Made by a program: the position numbers and the translations under genes. Of a DNA stretch of 50,261 nt, positions 26,101-33,413 are shown piece by piece. Numbering within the stretch: the first letter of the stretch is position 1; each line of letters starts with the position of its first letter. The notes under the pieces were generated by a model. It saw only the letters and a program-made list of their open reading frames with translations, was not told the DNA's origin and did not search any database. Origin of the DNA: Candidatus Hydrogenedentota bacterium (GTDB taxonomy: Bacteria > Hydrogenedentota > Hydrogenedentia > Hydrogenedentales > CAITNO01). Location of the stretch: contig JAGPFE010000021.1 of assembly GCA_018056705.1 (NCBI GenBank), positions 1 through 50,261 of the forward strand. The letters are read 5' to 3'.

Positions 26101-26385
26101 TTCCGACCGGTGATGATGACCGCCCTGACCACGATCCTGGGACTGGTCCCCCTGGCCATGGCCAAAACGGGGGGCGCTTCCACCTTCGCGGGACTAGGAC
26201 AAGCCCTCACGGGCGGTATCACGGTCGGCACCATGCTTACCCTCCTCGTGGTTCCGGTTTTCTACACCATCGCCGATGACGCGCGAAACTGGACGGTCGA
26301 TTTTCTGGGCAGTCTTGCCAAGCTGCGGACGCCGAAAACTGATACCGCCACCGCCTCGTCACCAGTCGCCGACGGAAGCAGTTAA
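23128..26385 (+). CDS. RND-family efflux pump, second of the tandem pair
   Basis: 1085 residues, start overlapping the first pump stop (ATGA). AcrB-like order: SLRRPVTVVMATISMLCLGV helix, porter domain, TM2-6 with GMLVDNAIVVTENII (D401, N402), a ~70-residue cytoplasmic loop, TM7 near 555, second porter domain, and final helices with VGVIVNNGIVIVDYINQ. Both proton-relay positions that are Asp408 and Lys940 in AcrB are Asn, as in the first pump. The two proteins differ a lot from each other, so a mixed trimer of the MdtB/MdtC kind is plausible. lgt starts 10 bp downstream. Confidence 0.93.
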   Translation: MSHFSLPAFSLRRPVTVVMATISMLCLGVIAWNRMPLNFLPRVDRPFIGVFIAYPGASPAQVEQQIAIPAEGELRTIPGVRRIRSTSTSNGCDIGLLFTLDTDMSIATADVRDRLERLKLILPAEADKMLIQRFSSGSIPVLAFGMFRDGDQDQFVHMMRTVVQPRLSRLEGVANVEILSPIQPWEVLIEFDQHTLQSMNLNIAQVVQVIRESSISVSLGTLQDGTQKVYARLSGEYRKLDDIASMVVTPNGMRLRDIAQVSYRSREEQQYVALDGAGGAVVLVIKESEANTVSTCRNVHRELEAILREPAFQNTTHHVFFDQSDLILRALRNLFYQGIYGSIMAISVLFFFLHKIIPTLIVSLSIPASLMVAIVFMFFTGMSLNIVTMVSMIVAVGMLVDNAIVVTENIIRRRQLGEPIREAAVNGAREVGLAIVASTATTAVVFLPMYFIEVGRMSVFMEQLGGPLVVSLAGSLLVALTVVPLVMSRLKITRAGNIFEAIAKGFLFRKSTRNLSTRAPEPIESPTSPGLLRTCVYVLGALHPIRWVIDGYTVLLAWTLRRRLVFLLILGGLIYLTWLIPMQAVGMRDMPKLDTREIRIDVALDQNYDMPRIAELFSKLETNINLLRQELGIKKILTLYGLNNGFLEVYLYTEDDDPRWKYPPYTTEEAMFILSQRLPERVPGAELKFSMADAGRQEEGEGEITLSLRGDNTAMLEGYAEQLRQILKHHPLFTDATTNIEKSSQEIQLRIDDPLAKAAGISPLIVAQTVDAALRGARLPFMKQGTREIPVWAQFREEDRKSQANLDNVTVPGITGQLIPLQRVAEYRKAPSPAAIRRINGKNVVLISAKLNTKNMSAAKMAIESSVDALDLPPGYSVDIGEQFLDLEEGFLNFFSSLIMAIILVYIVMAALFESLLLPLSIMTTVPLALGGGVWMMWYMGNQFDQITLIGCILMVGVIVNNGIVIVDYINQRYRETGDRFAAVVNSGRDRFRPVMMTALTTILGLVPLAMAKTGGASTFAGLGQALTGGITVGTMLTLLVVPVFYTIADDARNWTVDFLGSLAKLRTPKTDTATASSPVADGSS

Positions 26386-26395
26386 GGACAACACC

Positions 26396-27298
26396 ATGAC
26401 AGTCAACGGTCACTGGGTGCATACCCTGGATCCCGTGCTGATCCACATATGGGGAAACTTCGGGATACGGTATTATGGCTTGGCCTACGTGGCCGGGTTC
26501 ATCGGGGGGATGCTGATTCACCGTCGCATGGTGCGTCACCAGCGATCACCTATCGGGGGTGAACGGGAAGAAACCGCCGTCTTCGCCGTGATACTGGGCG
26601 TGCTGCTGGGGGCTCGCGTCGGGTATGTCATCCTGTACGGCCTGGAAGCCTTTCTGAATGACCCATTTTTCATTTTTCGTCTCTGGGAAGGAGGGATGTC
26701 CAGTCACGGAGGGTTTATCGGCGTCGCCCTGGCCGGATGGTGGGTTTCCAGAAGAAACGGGATGCGATTGCGAGAATTTGGCGATATTGTCGCGCCGCTG
26801 GTCCCCCTGGGACTTTTCCTGGGACGGATCGCCAACTTTATCAATGGGGAACTGTGGGGTATACCATCCACGGTGCCCTGGGCCGTCATATTTCCGAACA
26901 GTGCTCCGGGCGTGCCGGTTGCCATGATCCCGCCCCGGCATCCATCCCAGTTGTACGAAGCCGTACTGGAAGGACTCGTGTTGTTTCTCTATCTCCAGTG
27001 GCGGTTCTGGAAAACCAACGCGCAACGACACCCAGGTCGGATATGCGGGGAATTCCTGATCCTGTACGGTATTTTCCGGATTTTCTGTGAACAATTCCGG
27101 GAACCCGATGCCGCCCTGATTCTGGGGATGAGCCGGGGGATATTTTACAGCCTTATTCTGCCAGTGGTCGGGGTATTCTTCTGGTGGCAGTCCACCCGCC
27201 TGACGGTACGATGGCAAGTGGCCCGACAGGAATCAATGCCCCAGTCTCAGGGTTCAAAACAACATAAACCGAAAGCGGACAAGACAAATCGTAAATAA
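26396..27298 (+). CDS. lgt: Prolipoprotein diacylglyceryl transferase
   Basis: 300 residues. ATG 26396 is chosen because the Lgt N-terminus (HTLDPVLIHIWGNFGIRYYG) begins just after it; the open frame upstream lies inside the RND gene. Lgt signature GRIANFINGELWG and the conserved MSSHGGFIG His are present, with about seven membrane helices; the basic C-terminal tail (KQHKPKADKTNRK) is cytoplasmic. The enzyme moves diacylglyceryl from phosphatidylglycerol to the lipobox cysteine of prelipoproteins, which would include the adaptor and PHP-like lipoproteins in this window. It sits as the last gene of the RND operon. Confidence 0.95.
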   Translation: MTVNGHWVHTLDPVLIHIWGNFGIRYYGLAYVAGFIGGMLIHRRMVRHQRSPIGGEREETAVFAVILGVLLGARVGYVILYGLEAFLNDPFFIFRLWEGGMSSHGGFIGVALAGWWVSRRNGMRLREFGDIVAPLVPLGLFLGRIANFINGELWGIPSTVPWAVIFPNSAPGVPVAMIPPRHPSQLYEAVLEGLVLFLYLQWRFWKTNAQRHPGRICGEFLILYGIFRIFCEQFREPDAALILGMSRGIFYSLILPVVGVFFWWQSTRLTVRWQVARQESMPQSQGSKQHKPKADKTNRK

Positions 27299-27346
27299 AT
27301 TCTTGCCAATTTTTTGAAAATATTCCACTTTTTTTTCCAGATTACG

Positions 27347-27352
27347 TATAAT
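27347..27352 (+). promoter_or_regulatory. TATAAT -10 box upstream of the kinase fusion
   Basis: Perfect TATAAT 34 bp before the ATG at 27387, in an 88-bp AT-rich gap (27299-27386) with T- and A-runs that stand out from the surrounding GC-rich DNA. TTGAAA occurs at 27314-27319 but 27 bp away, too far for a normal -35. Confidence 0.55.
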
Positions 27353-27386
27353 AAACGGGAAATCACTTTACAGCAGAGGGGCATGA

Positions 27387-29903
27387 ATGACACAGAAAAA
27401 GCCTGTAAAGGACGAACCAAAAAGACCGGAAGAGGAATTTTGTCTTGCCTGCATGCAGAAATTCGGTCGACGGGATCGGTGCGTCCACTGCGGGGCAACA
27501 CGGCAGGACGTTTCCTGGACGCCTCCCCGGCTGAAACCAGGGACTATCATTCACAACCGTTACCTGATTGGCCGCTGCCTGGGACAGGGCGGATACGCGA
27601 TAACTTACCTGGGGTTGCACATGGGCCTGAACCACCGGGTCGCCATCAAGGAATTTTATCCCTCCGACCTGGTAGACCGTCCTGAAACCACGCTGCAGGT
27701 AACCCCGCGCGCGAATGCCCCGGCCGGTGATCCCGCTATCCTGTTCAAACACGGCCTTTCCCGTTTCCTGGAAGAAGGCCGCAGCATCACGAAATGCCAT
27801 CAGCCCACGCCCCATCCAAACATCGTTCGGGTAACGGATATTTTTGAAGAAAACGGCACGGCCTACCTTGTAATGGATTACCTGGAAGGCATGACGCTGG
27901 AAGATCATCTGCGTAAACAACCCAGCGGCTGCATCTCCGAACGGGAACTGATGGAATATGTCAAGCCCGCGCTGGAAGGGCTGAAAGCCGTGCATCGACA
28001 AGGGTTCCTGCATCGGGACATCAAGCCAGGCAATATCTACATCACCAAGGACGGCAATGTCCTGCTGATCGATTTCGGCGCCGCCCGGGAAACCCTCGGC
28101 AAACAACAGCAGACCCTGACTGTCACCCTGACGCCCGGATACGCTCCCCCGGAACAGTATTCGGGGGGCAGTAACCAGGGACCATGGTCGGACGTGTACG
28201 GCATCGCGGCCACCATGTACCGGTGTATCACCGGGGAAACGCCCCCCAGCGCGATGGCGCGGCTTTCCGGTACGCCCCTGAAGGCTCCCAACGAATTCGG
28301 CCACGTGCGTCTCAACGGCCGGGTCGAACGGGCCATCCTGGGCGGCCTGGAACTCGATCAGACCAAGCGGATCCAGTCGCCGGAAGACATGGAACGGGTG
28401 CTTGAAGGCACGCGGGTAGATCGCCTGCTGGAAACGGCCATGCCCGCGGTGTGGATGCGCAAAATTCCCTGGACGAAGATCCGTCTCGCGGTGCTGGTCA
28501 TCGTGGTAGCGTTTGCGTCATACCTCATCCCATCGACCCTGTCTCCCTATATTCGCGGGTACCTGGCCAGTCGCTCCACGGAATCAGCCGTCACATCACA
28601 AAAAGGATCCGCGACGGAGTCGCCCGCTTCAACACCGAAAAAGGAAGAAGAACCCGCCAGACCGGCCGATACCGCGCCTTCCACGGAAACCGGGCCGGCC
28701 GACACCCCCGCGGCTCCCACCCCGGCCCCCACCACACCTCCGGTAGTCACGCCGCCAGACCCATCGGATCTCCGGGCCTCCGCGCAATACGCCGCATGGA
28801 CCATCGCCCGGGGCGAGGTTGAGAACCTGCGGGAGCAGGTCAGATCCATGGGCAAAGACCAGACCCAGGAGGCTATTCAGGCGGAATCCCTCTATAACCA
28901 GGCATCCATGGAATCCAATCTGCGGCGGGCCACGTCGATCTACCGGGATGCCGCCATGATTTTCAGGGCAGTGGTGGAAAACAAGCCTCTCCAGGAAATT
29001 ATGGCTTCGCTGTGGGAACCCGCGCCCAACGAAACCATCGAAGCAGGTACATTGCGCACGCTCAAGTTAAGCGGTGACGCCTCCATGGATTTCGTGTGGA
29101 TCCCACCCGGCACCTATTACCGGGGCAGTGCCCCAGACGATCCAGACGCCCGGCCGGATGAAGCGCCCCGTCGGAAAATCCGTATTTCCCGGGGGTTCTG
29201 GATGAGCCGTTTTGAAATAACCGTCGCGCAGTTTTCGGCATTCGCCAACGCCTCATCCTATCGCACCACGGCGGAATACACGGGGGGCGCGTGGATTCTC
29301 ACGCCTTCGGGAAAACGGGAATGGCGCCGGGGACTGACCTGGATCAGTCCACCCTTTCCCCAGGGACCCGACCACCCGGTCACCATGGTCTCCTGGGACG
29401 ACGCCAAGGCTTTCTGCGCGTGGCTGTCGGATCAATGCGGACGGGAAGTACGCCTTCCGTCGGAAGCGGAATGGGAATACGCCTGCCGGGCGGGCACGGA
29501 CACGCGGTTTTACTGGGGCACTGACATGATGGAAGGCGTGACCTGGATGAACGGGGCTGACCTCTGCCTCCAGCGCCGATTCAGGGAATGGGTCACCGCG
29601 CCGTATGATGACGGGTTCCTGTTTACCGCGCCGGTGGGTTCCTACCAGGGAAACGCCTGGGGTCTGTACGATATGCACGGCAACGTGTGGGAATGGTGCG
29701 AGGACTGGTACAGTGAAACCTTTTACGCGTCAGGGCCGGACACGGATCCCGTGTGTGAAGAGACGGAAGGCCGCCGGTGCGTGCGGGGTGGATCCTGGCT
29801 GTGGTACCCCGTGTTCGCCCGTTCATCCATGCGCATGAAATACGCGCCTTCCTACATCACCAACGACCTGGGTTTCCGGGTGGTGCTGGTACCCCGGAAC
29901 TGA
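27387..29903 (+). CDS. Transmembrane Ser/Thr protein kinase with N-terminal zinc ribbon and C-terminal FGE-fold domain
   Basis: 838 residues; GAGGGG precedes the ATG at ~5 nt. (1) Zinc ribbon C19-x2-C22 and C32-x2-C35. (2) Hanks-type kinase, ~52-345: glycine loop GQGGYAITYLG, VAIKEF (K88), HRDIKPGN (D211), IDFGAARE (D229). (3) Membrane helix ~365-383. (4) Pro/Thr/Ala-rich linker (~400-450) and a helical stretch to ~545. (5) Formylglycine-generating-enzyme/sulfatase-modifying-factor fold, ~566-838: FVWIPPGTYYRGS, RLPSEAEWEYACRAG, YDMHGNVWEWCEDWY, RCVRGGSW, DLGFRVVL. The paired catalytic cysteines of true FGE are absent (the region reads WLWYPVFARSSMRM), so this is probably an extracytoplasmic sensor or binding module. 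The kinase residues are intact, so phosphorylation of cytoplasmic targets is expected. Confidence 0.93.
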   Translation: MTQKKPVKDEPKRPEEEFCLACMQKFGRRDRCVHCGATRQDVSWTPPRLKPGTIIHNRYLIGRCLGQGGYAITYLGLHMGLNHRVAIKEFYPSDLVDRPETTLQVTPRANAPAGDPAILFKHGLSRFLEEGRSITKCHQPTPHPNIVRVTDIFEENGTAYLVMDYLEGMTLEDHLRKQPSGCISERELMEYVKPALEGLKAVHRQGFLHRDIKPGNIYITKDGNVLLIDFGAARETLGKQQQTLTVTLTPGYAPPEQYSGGSNQGPWSDVYGIAATMYRCITGETPPSAMARLSGTPLKAPNEFGHVRLNGRVERAILGGLELDQTKRIQSPEDMERVLEGTRVDRLLETAMPAVWMRKIPWTKIRLAVLVIVVAFASYLIPSTLSPYIRGYLASRSTESAVTSQKGSATESPASTPKKEEEPARPADTAPSTETGPADTPAAPTPAPTTPPVVTPPDPSDLRASAQYAAWTIARGEVENLREQVRSMGKDQTQEAIQAESLYNQASMESNLRRATSIYRDAAMIFRAVVENKPLQEIMASLWEPAPNETIEAGTLRTLKLSGDASMDFVWIPPGTYYRGSAPDDPDARPDEAPRRKIRISRGFWMSRFEITVAQFSAFANASSYRTTAEYTGGAWILTPSGKREWRRGLTWISPPFPQGPDHPVTMVSWDDAKAFCAWLSDQCGREVRLPSEAEWEYACRAGTDTRFYWGTDMMEGVTWMNGADLCLQRRFREWVTAPYDDGFLFTAPVGSYQGNAWGLYDMHGNVWEWCEDWYSETFYASGPDTDPVCEETEGRRCVRGGSWLWYPVFARSSMRMKYAPSYITNDLGFRVVLVPRN

Positions 29904-29936
29904 AGCGGCATGCCATGTCCGGCGCGCGCGGACTGG

Positions 29937-29942
29937 TATAAT
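29937..29942 (+). promoter_or_regulatory. Extended -10 (TGGTATAAT) upstream of the GT2 gene
   Basis: Perfect TATAAT with TG one base upstream, 26 bp before the ATG at 29969, implying a short leader. A GC-rich inverted repeat (GTCCG...CGGAC) lies just upstream, without a T-run. GTTAGGAG provides the ribosome site. Confidence 0.55.
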
Positions 29943-29968
29943 CACGCCTGATCGTTAGGAGTGTTTCA

Positions 29969-30709
29969 ATGACTTCCCCCCTCGTATCCGTGGTAGTTCC
30001 CTGCTACAACGAGGCGGAAAATATTCCGCTGGTGTACGCGGCCGTGGAGCAATCCCTGGCCGGAACGGAATACGCTTTCGAATGCGTTTTCGTCAACGAC
30101 GGTAGCACGGATAATACCCGTGAAGTACTGCGGGAACTGGCCGGAAAATATCCTTCGACCGTCCGGCCTGTGCACCTGGTCCGGAATTCCGGACAGTCGG
30201 CCGCCATGTTGGCGGGGTTTTCCGTGGCCAGGGGAGCGTTCATCCTGACCATCGACGGCGACCTGCAGAACGATCCCGCCGATTTCCCCCGTTTTCTGGA
30301 GTTATTGCGGGACTACGATTGCGTGTGCGGATACCGGGCGAACCGGCAGGATTCCCTTGTGCGGAAGATCTCCAGCCGTGTGGCGAACGTCGTGCGCAAC
30401 TGGATACTCCATGATGGGATCCGGGACTCCGGATGCGGCATCAAGGGTTACCGCCGGGTTTGCCTGCGTCACATTCCCCCGTTCAACGGCGCGCACCGAT
30501 TCATAGCGGTGTTCATCCGCAGGGCGGGCCTCACCCTCGTGGAATGCCCGGTTCGGCATCACCCGCGCCGGCATGGCGTTTCCAAGTACGGGATCGGCAA
30601 TAGGCTGTGGCGGGGCATCTACGACCTGTTTGGCGTGGCGTGGCTGCGCAAACGGTTCGTGGCGCCCGAAATCGAAAGTGGTCCGGAAGACGCCCGGGAT
30701 AACCCGTAA
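29969..30709 (+). CDS. Family 2 glycosyltransferase, DPM1/polyprenyl-phosphate type
   Basis: 246 residues. GT-A fold motifs: VVVPCYNEAENIP at the N-terminus, CVFVNDGSTDNT, the metal/nucleotide motif TIDGDLQNDPADF, then SGCGIKGYRR and HHPRRHGVSKYG. This pattern matches dolichol/undecaprenyl-phosphate sugar transferases; the C-terminus stops after WLRKRF without the two membrane helices of ArnC-type enzymes, so it resembles soluble DPM1-like proteins. Likely makes a lipid-phosphate-linked sugar at the inner membrane for glycan or glycoprotein assembly. Sugar donor unknown. Confidence 0.9.
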   Translation: MTSPLVSVVVPCYNEAENIPLVYAAVEQSLAGTEYAFECVFVNDGSTDNTREVLRELAGKYPSTVRPVHLVRNSGQSAAMLAGFSVARGAFILTIDGDLQNDPADFPRFLELLRDYDCVCGYRANRQDSLVRKISSRVANVVRNWILHDGIRDSGCGIKGYRRVCLRHIPPFNGAHRFIAVFIRRAGLTLVECPVRHHPRRHGVSKYGIGNRLWRGIYDLFGVAWLRKRFVAPEIESGPEDARDNP

Positions 30710-30763
30710 CACCCACCCTACCTTCAAAGTGTATTCACGAATCCATCCGCTGGCGTTGCGGCA

Positions 30764-32176
30764 TCAGTGGAGGTAAACGTCCCAGCCAAGATACTTTTCA
30801 AAGGCTTCCGCCACCGCGTCCGCCACTTCTGAAAGATTACAGGCCACGTGGTGTTCGAATCCGTTTTCGCAGATATAGGCCAGCAGTTCCTGTAAATCGG
30901 GGATTTCCACCACGCCATATCCGCCAAAGGTGGACAGACGATCCTCCGTGAACACGCCCTCTCCGACGTACGCCAGTACTTCGCCCTCCACGTCATCTGT
31001 GGTAATCCGGCAGAACGTGAATGGCCCCGGCTTGATACGTCCCACGATGGTGCCGTGGGTATTCTCCTTGCCAACCGTGCCCGCGATGATCTCCTGGTAA
31101 TCCATTTTATGATCCACGAAAAACGAACGGGGCAGGTTTGAACAATGGAAAACGACCGCCTTGTCGGGGTCGTCCCCGTAATTGTTGTTCCAGTCAAGCA
31201 GGGCCGATGGCTTCCCGGAGGCGAACTGCAGGGCCATCATGGAAATCAGGCCGGGCACGTCCGTTTCGCACGCGCTCGGCAACAGGTTTTCGGACATCAT
31301 GCTCATCAGGGCGCAGGGTACCACGCCGTAGTTCTGTTCCAGGGAGGTCCAGCATTGAATGGCGGTGGCGGTTACCCCCGTGTCGCGCATCCACTCGTCG
31401 AGCGCCACTCCAAGGCGCGCCATGCGCTTCAACGCGTCCGAGGGCGTCCTGCCGCAGCGCGTGTAACCGCACAGTTCATCCAGGCGGGTCTTGACCCGAT
31501 CATCCGAGTCCTTGAGTCCCTGCGCCTTTCCCAGCAGTTCGGACAGGTCGAGGGTTTCCACGGAAATGCCATAATACTCGAGGATCTTTTCGCTGAAACG
31601 CACCGTGTTGAACGCGGCGGGCCTGGCGCCCACCATGCCTATACGGGCATGCCTGAGCCCCCGGACGACCCGGCATATTGCCCCGAACATGGCGAGGTCC
31701 TCGGCGAACAGGTCGCTGGCCGGATCGCACACGTGGTCCGTGGTCAGGGTAAAGGGGATGTCATACTGCCTCAGGTTGTTGCAGACCGACATCTTGCCGC
31801 AGAAACTGTCCCGGCGATGGGTAATCGCCATGGTGGCCGGATCATCCGGAAAGGCGTGCACCAGGACCGGCACGTTGAGCCCGCTCCAGCGCAGCACATT
31901 GGCCACCGCGCGTTCGTCCCCGAAATTGGGCAGCGTCACCAGGACGCCATCGATCCTGTCCCGGTGCCTGCTGAACAGGTCGGCACAGGCCCGGGCATCC
32001 GCCAGGGTTTCCACTGATCCGAACTTTCCAACCGTCTCCGGCAGGATGACGGCGTTCATGCCTGCCCCGCGCAAAGCCTTGAGAATAGCCTTACGCCCGG
32101 ATTCACACAAGTGATCGGGAAAGAATCCCCGGTTCCCGACAATCACGCCCAGCGTGGTTTTCCGTTGCCTTGACAT
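30764..32176 (-). CDS. L-fucose/L-arabinose isomerase-like sugar isomerase
   Basis: 470 residues from ATG 32176 (GGAGGA 7 nt upstream; an in-frame GTG lies one codon earlier). Overall layout of the fucose/arabinose isomerase superfamily: N-terminal alpha/beta domain (LGVIVGNRGFFPDHL, DGVLVTLPNFGDERAVA), a central domain (ARIGMVGARPAAFNTVRFSEK) and a C-terminal region with WTSLEQNYGVVPC, ETDVPGLISMMALQ and LDWNNNYGDD, which hold the acidic and His positions expected to bind Mn. Probably interconverts an aldose and ketose in the cytoplasm; the sugar cannot be told. Downstream of the Gfo/Idh gene by 51 bp, same strand, likely one operon. Confidence 0.82.
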   Translation of the reverse strand: MSRQRKTTLGVIVGNRGFFPDHLCESGRKAILKALRGAGMNAVILPETVGKFGSVETLADARACADLFSRHRDRIDGVLVTLPNFGDERAVANVLRWSGLNVPVLVHAFPDDPATMAITHRRDSFCGKMSVCNNLRQYDIPFTLTTDHVCDPASDLFAEDLAMFGAICRVVRGLRHARIGMVGARPAAFNTVRFSEKILEYYGISVETLDLSELLGKAQGLKDSDDRVKTRLDELCGYTRCGRTPSDALKRMARLGVALDEWMRDTGVTATAIQCWTSLEQNYGVVPCALMSMMSENLLPSACETDVPGLISMMALQFASGKPSALLDWNNNYGDDPDKAVVFHCSNLPRSFFVDHKMDYQEIIAGTVGKENTHGTIVGRIKPGPFTFCRITTDDVEGEVLAYVGEGVFTEDRLSTFGGYGVVEIPDLQELLAYICENGFEHHVACNLSEVADAVAEAFEKYLGWDVYLH

Positions 32177-32227
32177 CACAAGTTCCTCCGAGCGGTTATC
32201 CCTTCAGGGGTTCCGGTCATACCCGTC

Positions 32228-33283
32228 TCACAACGGCAAGCGACGGACCGACCAGGGTTCACAGGGCCGGCCGGTTAACGACGACTGCACGGCAGCGAAA
32301 CACAGGGCCAATGATTCGAGATTCTGCCGTGCCCCGCCATAATGCTTCCGGTCTTCTTCTATGGCCACGGCCAGTTCTCCCAGGGTTCCCTGAAAACCAA
32401 AGGTGTTCCAGTCCCCCTCCAGTTGGGGCGAGACCGGGCCCTTTTCGAGGTAAGCGATCACCTGCTGATGGTTCTTGTCAGGCCCCCGGCTGACGATCAT
32501 TCCCTGGACTCCGGTGATGACTGTGTAATCATCCGCCCCTACCCGGGCCGCGCCGTTCAGGCCAATGGATGCCTGTCCATCGGGATAGGTAATCACTGCC
32601 TGGGCCAGCAGGTCCGGCATGTCTGCCGGGGCACTGCCACGCGCGGTCGACGCGAACACCTGGACGGCCTGATCGCCTCCCATGAACATCCGCGCAAGGT
32701 CAAACCAGTGGATGCCGTACTCAAAAAGAATCCAGTCCCTGCTGCCCCGGAAACTGGACGGCGTGGAACGGTAGTCCCAGTGAACCACGAAGCGCGCGGA
32801 AATCACATCGCCGATAAGGCCCCGCTCCACGGCATGGCGGGCCCAACTGAAATGTGGGGCCCACCGGGCGTTCTGGTTCACCGCGAGTTTCAGGCCCATG
32901 CTCTCCGCGAGTTCCACCAGTTGCAGGCCACGGTCCAGGTCCGTCACGAAGGGTTTCTGGCTCAACACGTGCCGCCCACCGCACAGGGCATCCTCAATGA
33001 TCAGGGCCCGTCCTTCTGGTGGCGTGGCCACATCAATGATCTCCGCGTCACAGGCGCGGAGCATCCGGCGATAGTCCGAAAACACCGCGGCTTCGGGGAA
33101 AAACTGGTCCCGCAGGCGTCGGGCCTTCGCTTCATCCACATCGCACAGGGCCAGCACGGGGAATCCCAGCGCCCGGCACGCTTCCAGGTGCCGGGGCGCC
33201 ACCGCCCCGCAACCCACCAGCGCCACCCGCGGCACGAATGCCGATGGACGGGGCGGTTTATATGGTATCGCGTCTAGACTCAT
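32228..33283 (-). CDS. Gfo/Idh/MocA-family NAD(P)-dependent oxidoreductase
   Basis: 351 residues from ATG 33283 (MSLDAIPYKPP); the frame is open 18 codons further, but that part lacks family features. Rossmann motif VALVGCGAVAPRHLEACRA, then IDVATPP and HVLSQKPFVTD (the family's EKP lysine appears as QKP), and the C-terminal alpha/beta domain with EYGIHWFDLARMFMGG carrying the usual Asp/His substrate residues. Such enzymes oxidise or reduce sugars and inositols. Co-directional with the isomerase-like gene, suggesting a short catabolic pathway for an uncommon sugar. Confidence 0.9.
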   Translation of the reverse strand: MSLDAIPYKPPRPSAFVPRVALVGCGAVAPRHLEACRALGFPVLALCDVDEAKARRLRDQFFPEAAVFSDYRRMLRACDAEIIDVATPPEGRALIIEDALCGGRHVLSQKPFVTDLDRGLQLVELAESMGLKLAVNQNARWAPHFSWARHAVERGLIGDVISARFVVHWDYRSTPSSFRGSRDWILFEYGIHWFDLARMFMGGDQAVQVFASTARGSAPADMPDLLAQAVITYPDGQASIGLNGAARVGADDYTVITGVQGMIVSRGPDKNHQQVIAYLEKGPVSPQLEGDWNTFGFQGTLGELAVAIEEDRKHYGGARQNLESLALCFAAVQSSLTGRPCEPWSVRRLPL

Positions 33284-33365
33284 CGTGTTCTCGCGCCGTT
33301 CTCCGTTTCCCACCCGGGGTATATCCGGATGCTCCACCCGGGTTGCGCCTCGCGCGCCCTATCTG

Positions 33366-33371
33366 ATAATA
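33366..33371 (-). promoter_or_regulatory. Possible -10 in the gap between Gfo/Idh and the coiled-coil gene
   Basis: TATTAT on the minus strand (5 of 6 to consensus) 83 bp upstream of the Gfo/Idh ATG. The same AT-rich patch (GATAATAC) may serve the rightward coiled-coil gene. The rest of the 130-bp gap is GC-rich and featureless to me. Confidence 0.3.
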
Positions 33372-33413
33372 CGTTAGGGCCCGCTCACGAGGCAATCTAC
33401 TGGAGGTTCATCC

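Noticed and set aside
26276..26395. In-frame upstream extension of lgt
   Set aside because: Overlaps the end of the RND gene and lacks Lgt similarity; ATG 26396 starts exactly at the conserved N-terminus.
31145..32017. Open frame of 290 codons on the plus strand
   Set aside because: Antisense to the sugar isomerase-like gene; no recognisable protein features.
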